Shown in pieces: positions 60,926 through 64,000 of a DNA stretch of 64,000 bases (position 1 is the first letter of the stretch; every line of letters starts with the position of its first letter). Origin of the DNA: Saururus chinensis (lineage: Eukaryota; Streptophyta; Magnoliopsida; Piperales; Saururaceae); contig CP141150.1 in assembly GCA_035235625.1 (NCBI GenBank), positions 5,828,001 to 5,892,000 of the forward strand. Direction: 5' to 3'. The notes below the pieces were generated by a model. It was given only the letters and a program-made list of their open reading frames with translations, was not told the origin of the DNA and searched no databases. The translations under genes and the position numbers were made by a program.

Positions 60926-61530
60926 GATACTACTATTATGCACTTATATATGAGTGCACTCACAATGAACCTAAATGTAATTCCAAAGGTGATAGTGACA
61001 AATATATCCTAATAAGTTGACGGTTATGATACACATAGTTGCATCATTGTGATTTTAAGGTTAAATTTGTTTGGGCAAAAGAAACAAAGTAAGGTAGATA
61101 TTTGTTCTATTTTTTACAAAAAATTGATGGACAAGTTTATCGAGTGGAATTGTAAATACTTAACTATGCAAATGACCTTTTGGCCTAAACATCTCATAAA
61201 TCTATCTAGATCATCTTGATGTTCGTGTTAAATTCATCAAGGAAAAAATAACAAAGTAAGCTAAAGATTTATTTTTTATTTTTCACAAAAAATCAATGGA
61301 CAAGTTCATTGAGTAGAGATTGTCAACACTTAACAATGCAAATGACCTTGTGGTCAAAACTTTTTAATCTGAGACTTTATAGGAATCTCAAATCAGTTTA
61401 TCATGCATTATAATCCGTAGAATTTAGTTTTCAAAATGCCAATTATCAATACAAGTTCAATGCTCATTTGTACAATTCATAACTTATTAATTACCTTTGG
61501 GTTTTATACAAAATGTATGTTAAAATGTAT
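60926..61530. other. Spacer, no gene seen
   Basis: Contains two related stretches of about 200 bases (about 61060-61180 and 61230-61345, sharing CAATGGACAAGTT-like and GCAAATGACCTT segments), probably an old tandem duplication. No gene. Confidence 0.5.
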
Positions 61531-62276
61531 CTATACTATTATTAAAGTGAGAATGGGGGCATAATTTTTTGCCATGCTATGCTTAAATTTTCTTTTCTAA
61601 TAAATTTTTAAAAAAACTCTTAATTAACTTAAAATATTATAATGATCTTTATGTTTATATTGCCCTTTCAAAGAAACTCTTAATTAATTTAGAGATAAAT
61701 TTTTATCACATTATGCTTATATTACCCTTTAGAATAAACTTTTAATTAATTTCGTGTACTGTACTTTAAAAGAAACTCTTAATTAATTTAGATTGAAGAA
61801 ACTTAAAATATTATAATATTTTCTATGCGTATATTACCATCTTCTATACTATTGTTAAAGTGAGAAAGGGGGGAGGGATTTTTGTCATGTTATATTTATA
61901 TTATCCTTCAAAAAAATTCTTAATTAATTTAAAATTCAAGATACTTAAAATATTAGAATAATTTATATGCCCATATTACTCTTTCAAAGAAACTCTTAAT
62001 TAATTTAAAAGGGTATTTTTGTCATGTTATACCTATATTACCCTTTCAAAGAACTCTTTATTAATTTTCTATATTGCTCTTTCAAATAAGCTTTTAATTA
62101 ATATAGAATTGAAGACACCTAAAATATTACAATGATTTTTATGCCTATTTTGCTTTTCCAAAGAAACTACTATTTAATTTAGAAGGAGATTTATGTCACA
62201 TTATGCATATATTGCCCTTTCAAATAAATTTTAAATTAATTTAGAATGAGAATTTTGTCATGTTGTGCCTATATTG
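61531..62276 (+). mobile_element. Helitron-like AT-rich repeat region
   Basis: TCTATACTATTATTAAAG at 61531, with a second similar start (TCTATACTATTGTTAAAG) near 61848, resembles the 5' ends of plant Helitrons. Downstream, AAGAAACTCTTAATTAATTT and ATATTACCCTTTC recur many times at irregular spacing. No 3' hairpin plus CTRR end was found, so the identity is tentative. Confidence 0.4.
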
Positions 62277-62483
62277 TGTTGACATTTTTTTATTAAAAAA
62301 AAGGAAGTCAAAAAATACAGTCCAAAATTTTGGAGCTTGACTAGCTCCAAAGTGGACAAAGTCTTTCTTAACTAAGTCCAAAAAAATAAGTAAATAAATA
62401 AAGAGAGAAAGAAGAAATTGTTATATTCTACACATATAGAAATAAGACAAAAATTATAACCAATTTTTATTAATTAAGTAAAC

Positions 62484-63335
62484 CCCTACGGGTTTCACAT
62501 CAAATCAAAATAATAAAGGGCTAAGTGAGACCTCAGTGGTCCCACGTCAAATTAGTTATTAAATTAAAAGGCTAAAAGAAATCTTTATAAGTCTCACGTC
62601 AAATTAGCCATTAAATTAAAATCATAAGAGGCTAAGTGAGACCTCACATGGGTCCCACATCAAATTAGCCATTAAATTAAAATTACAAGAGGTTAAGTGA
62701 GACCCCACATGGGTCCCACATCAAATTAGTCATCAAATCAAAAGTTACAAAAGGCTCAGTGAGACCTCTACGGGATCAAATTAGCTATCAAATCAAAAGT
62801 TATAAGAGGCTAAGTGAGACCCCACATGGGTCCCATATCAAATTAGTCATTAAATTAAAATTACAAGATGCTAAATGAGACCCCACATGGGTCCCACATC
62901 AAATTAGTCATCAAATCAAAAGTTATAAAAGGTTAAGTGAGACCTCACATGGGTCCCACATCAAATTAGTCATCAAATCAAAAGTTATAACAGGCTAAGT
63001 GAGACCCCTACGGGTTTCACATCAAATTAGCTATCAAATCAAAAGTTACAAAAGGCTAAGTGAGACCCACATGAGTCCTACATCAAATTAGCCATTAAAT
63101 TTAATCACAAGAGGCTAAGTGAGACCCACATGGGTCCCACATCAAATTAGTCATCAAATTAAAAAATTAAAAGACTGAATGAAACCCCCCATGGGTCCCA
63201 CATCAAATTAGCCATTAAATTTAAATCACAAGAGGCTAAGTGAGACCCTTATGTATCCCACATCAAATTAGTCATCAAATAAAAAATCAAAAGACTTGAT
63301 GGAACCCACATGAGTCCCATGTCAAATTAGCCAAA
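62484..63335 (+). repeat. Minisatellite, about 57-60 bp x 15
   Basis: Units follow GGCTAAGTGAGACC, CACATGGGTCCCACATC, AAATTAGTCATCAAATCAAA with small changes. Two unit types alternate toward the right end (GCCATTAAATTTAAATCAC and TCATCAAATTAAAAAATT), and units with CTACGGG recur about 240 bases apart, showing a higher-order pattern. Confidence 0.92.
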
Positions 63336-63828
63336 TTGAAATATAAAACCATATATAAGTCTCATACAAAGAATAGACTTTAAAATAAATCCTAAAGTCT
63401 AAAAGATGATTTTAAGACCTACCTCCTAAAGGCTAGTTATGTAATTAAGAAAAGACAAAATAAAATAATAACAAAATAAAATAAAATACATGGTGAACTA
63501 GATAGACTAAGGAAGGAAAATTAATTAAGACCCCATGAATAGTAGGCCCCTACACTTTTTAAAGAATGTCCACTTAACTAACAAAATTAATATTTGAGAA
63601 TACTAAGTCAAGACTTTTTTAAGGGGTAACTCATATTAAAAAAAAATGAATAAATGAATAAATGAATAAAATAAAAAGTAGGACAAAGACCAAGTCAAAC
63701 CACTACCATATGTCAAATGGTCTTCCCCACTACCCCACTAATTCACTAACTCACTCCCCACTTTCTACAAACTACCCCACTAACTCACCACCTTCTCCCA
63801 CTACTTTACTCCATAACACAACTCCAAC

Positions 63829-63835
63829 ACTATAA
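63829..63835 (+). promoter_or_regulatory. TATA box in the right-end LTR-like sequence
   Basis: TATAAAT in the context AACACTATAAATACCCCC, followed by a leader rich in A and CT runs. Position suggests transcription toward the window end. Confidence 0.6.
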
Positions 63836-64000
63836 ATACCCCCTTCTTTTTATAGTGAGGGGCTTTTTGGCAATCAAATCTAAGAAGCCTTCACAAACTC
63901 TAAAGTTCTTCATCCCAAAGGAAAACACTCCACCAAGAAGAGAAGAAGACTCCAAGAAGAAAACTCATCCACTAAGTCCTTCAAATGTTTTTTTCTCAAA

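Larger units (their letters stand above)
62277..64000 (+). mobile_element. Probable LTR, cut by the window end
   Basis: TGTTGACATTTTTTTATT at 62277 looks like an LTR start. It is followed by a long minisatellite and then a promoter-like end with ACACTATAAATACCCCC (about 63826) and a CT/A-rich leader, as in U3-R of long plant LTRs. No internal coding region or second LTR is in the window. It might instead be a host gene promoter region. Confidence 0.45.

Overview
This is nuclear DNA from a flowering plant. The genes have many introns with GT-AG borders, the protein families are plant-specific (a CLAVATA1-type receptor kinase, an MRL1-type PPR protein), and the intergenic space is packed with LTR retrotransposons, MITEs and AT-rich spacers. 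The very GC-rich coding sequence of the receptor kinase and of the acetyltransferase suggests a monocot, but that is inference and no species is claimed.

Three intact genes can be read. (1) An intronless GNAT N-acetyltransferase at 6666-7355 (+). (2) A complete 29-exon GH38 alpha-mannosidase at 18916-26694 (+), whose exons join in frame to 1009 residues with the metal-binding and nucleophile motifs present. (3) A CLAVATA1-like LRR receptor kinase at 55412-58444 (-), with two exons separated by a 96-base intron that is itself open in frame. A fourth host gene, related to the chloroplast mRNA stability factor MRL1, survives only as an exon-intron pseudogene (about 9784-13650, +) with stops and frameshifts.

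Layout: 1-997 is the start of a large LTR on the minus strand. It abuts the cut 5' LTR of a decayed Reina-type Ty3/gypsy chromovirus (998-6066, +). The GNAT gene follows, preceded by a long inverted repeat. Then come the MRL1 pseudogene, a MITE-rich spacer ending in a non-autonomous hAT element with a perfect 8-bp target duplication (17735-18350), and the mannosidase. The spacer 26.7-32.1 kb holds MITEs, one nested in another.

From 32116 to 52215 almost everything is nested LTR sequence. The layers are an outer minus-strand LTR (family C); a plus-strand family A LTR inside it; a truncated Tekay-like element of family B inside that; and three more family B LTRs that are solo copies, two of them inside other family B LTRs. 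Three of the insertions have perfect 5-bp target duplications (TGAGG, CAAAC, CCTTG), which fixes their borders and order. Families A and B carry LTR-internal minisatellites built around short inverted repeats.

The right end (61.5-64 kb) looks like a Helitron-like AT-rich element followed by a probable LTR with a 15-unit minisatellite and a TATA box, cut by the window end. The three genes show no common pathway. I found no CRISPR, tRNA or rRNA gene and no convincing new coding system; the most instructive part is the LTR nest and the structure inside it.
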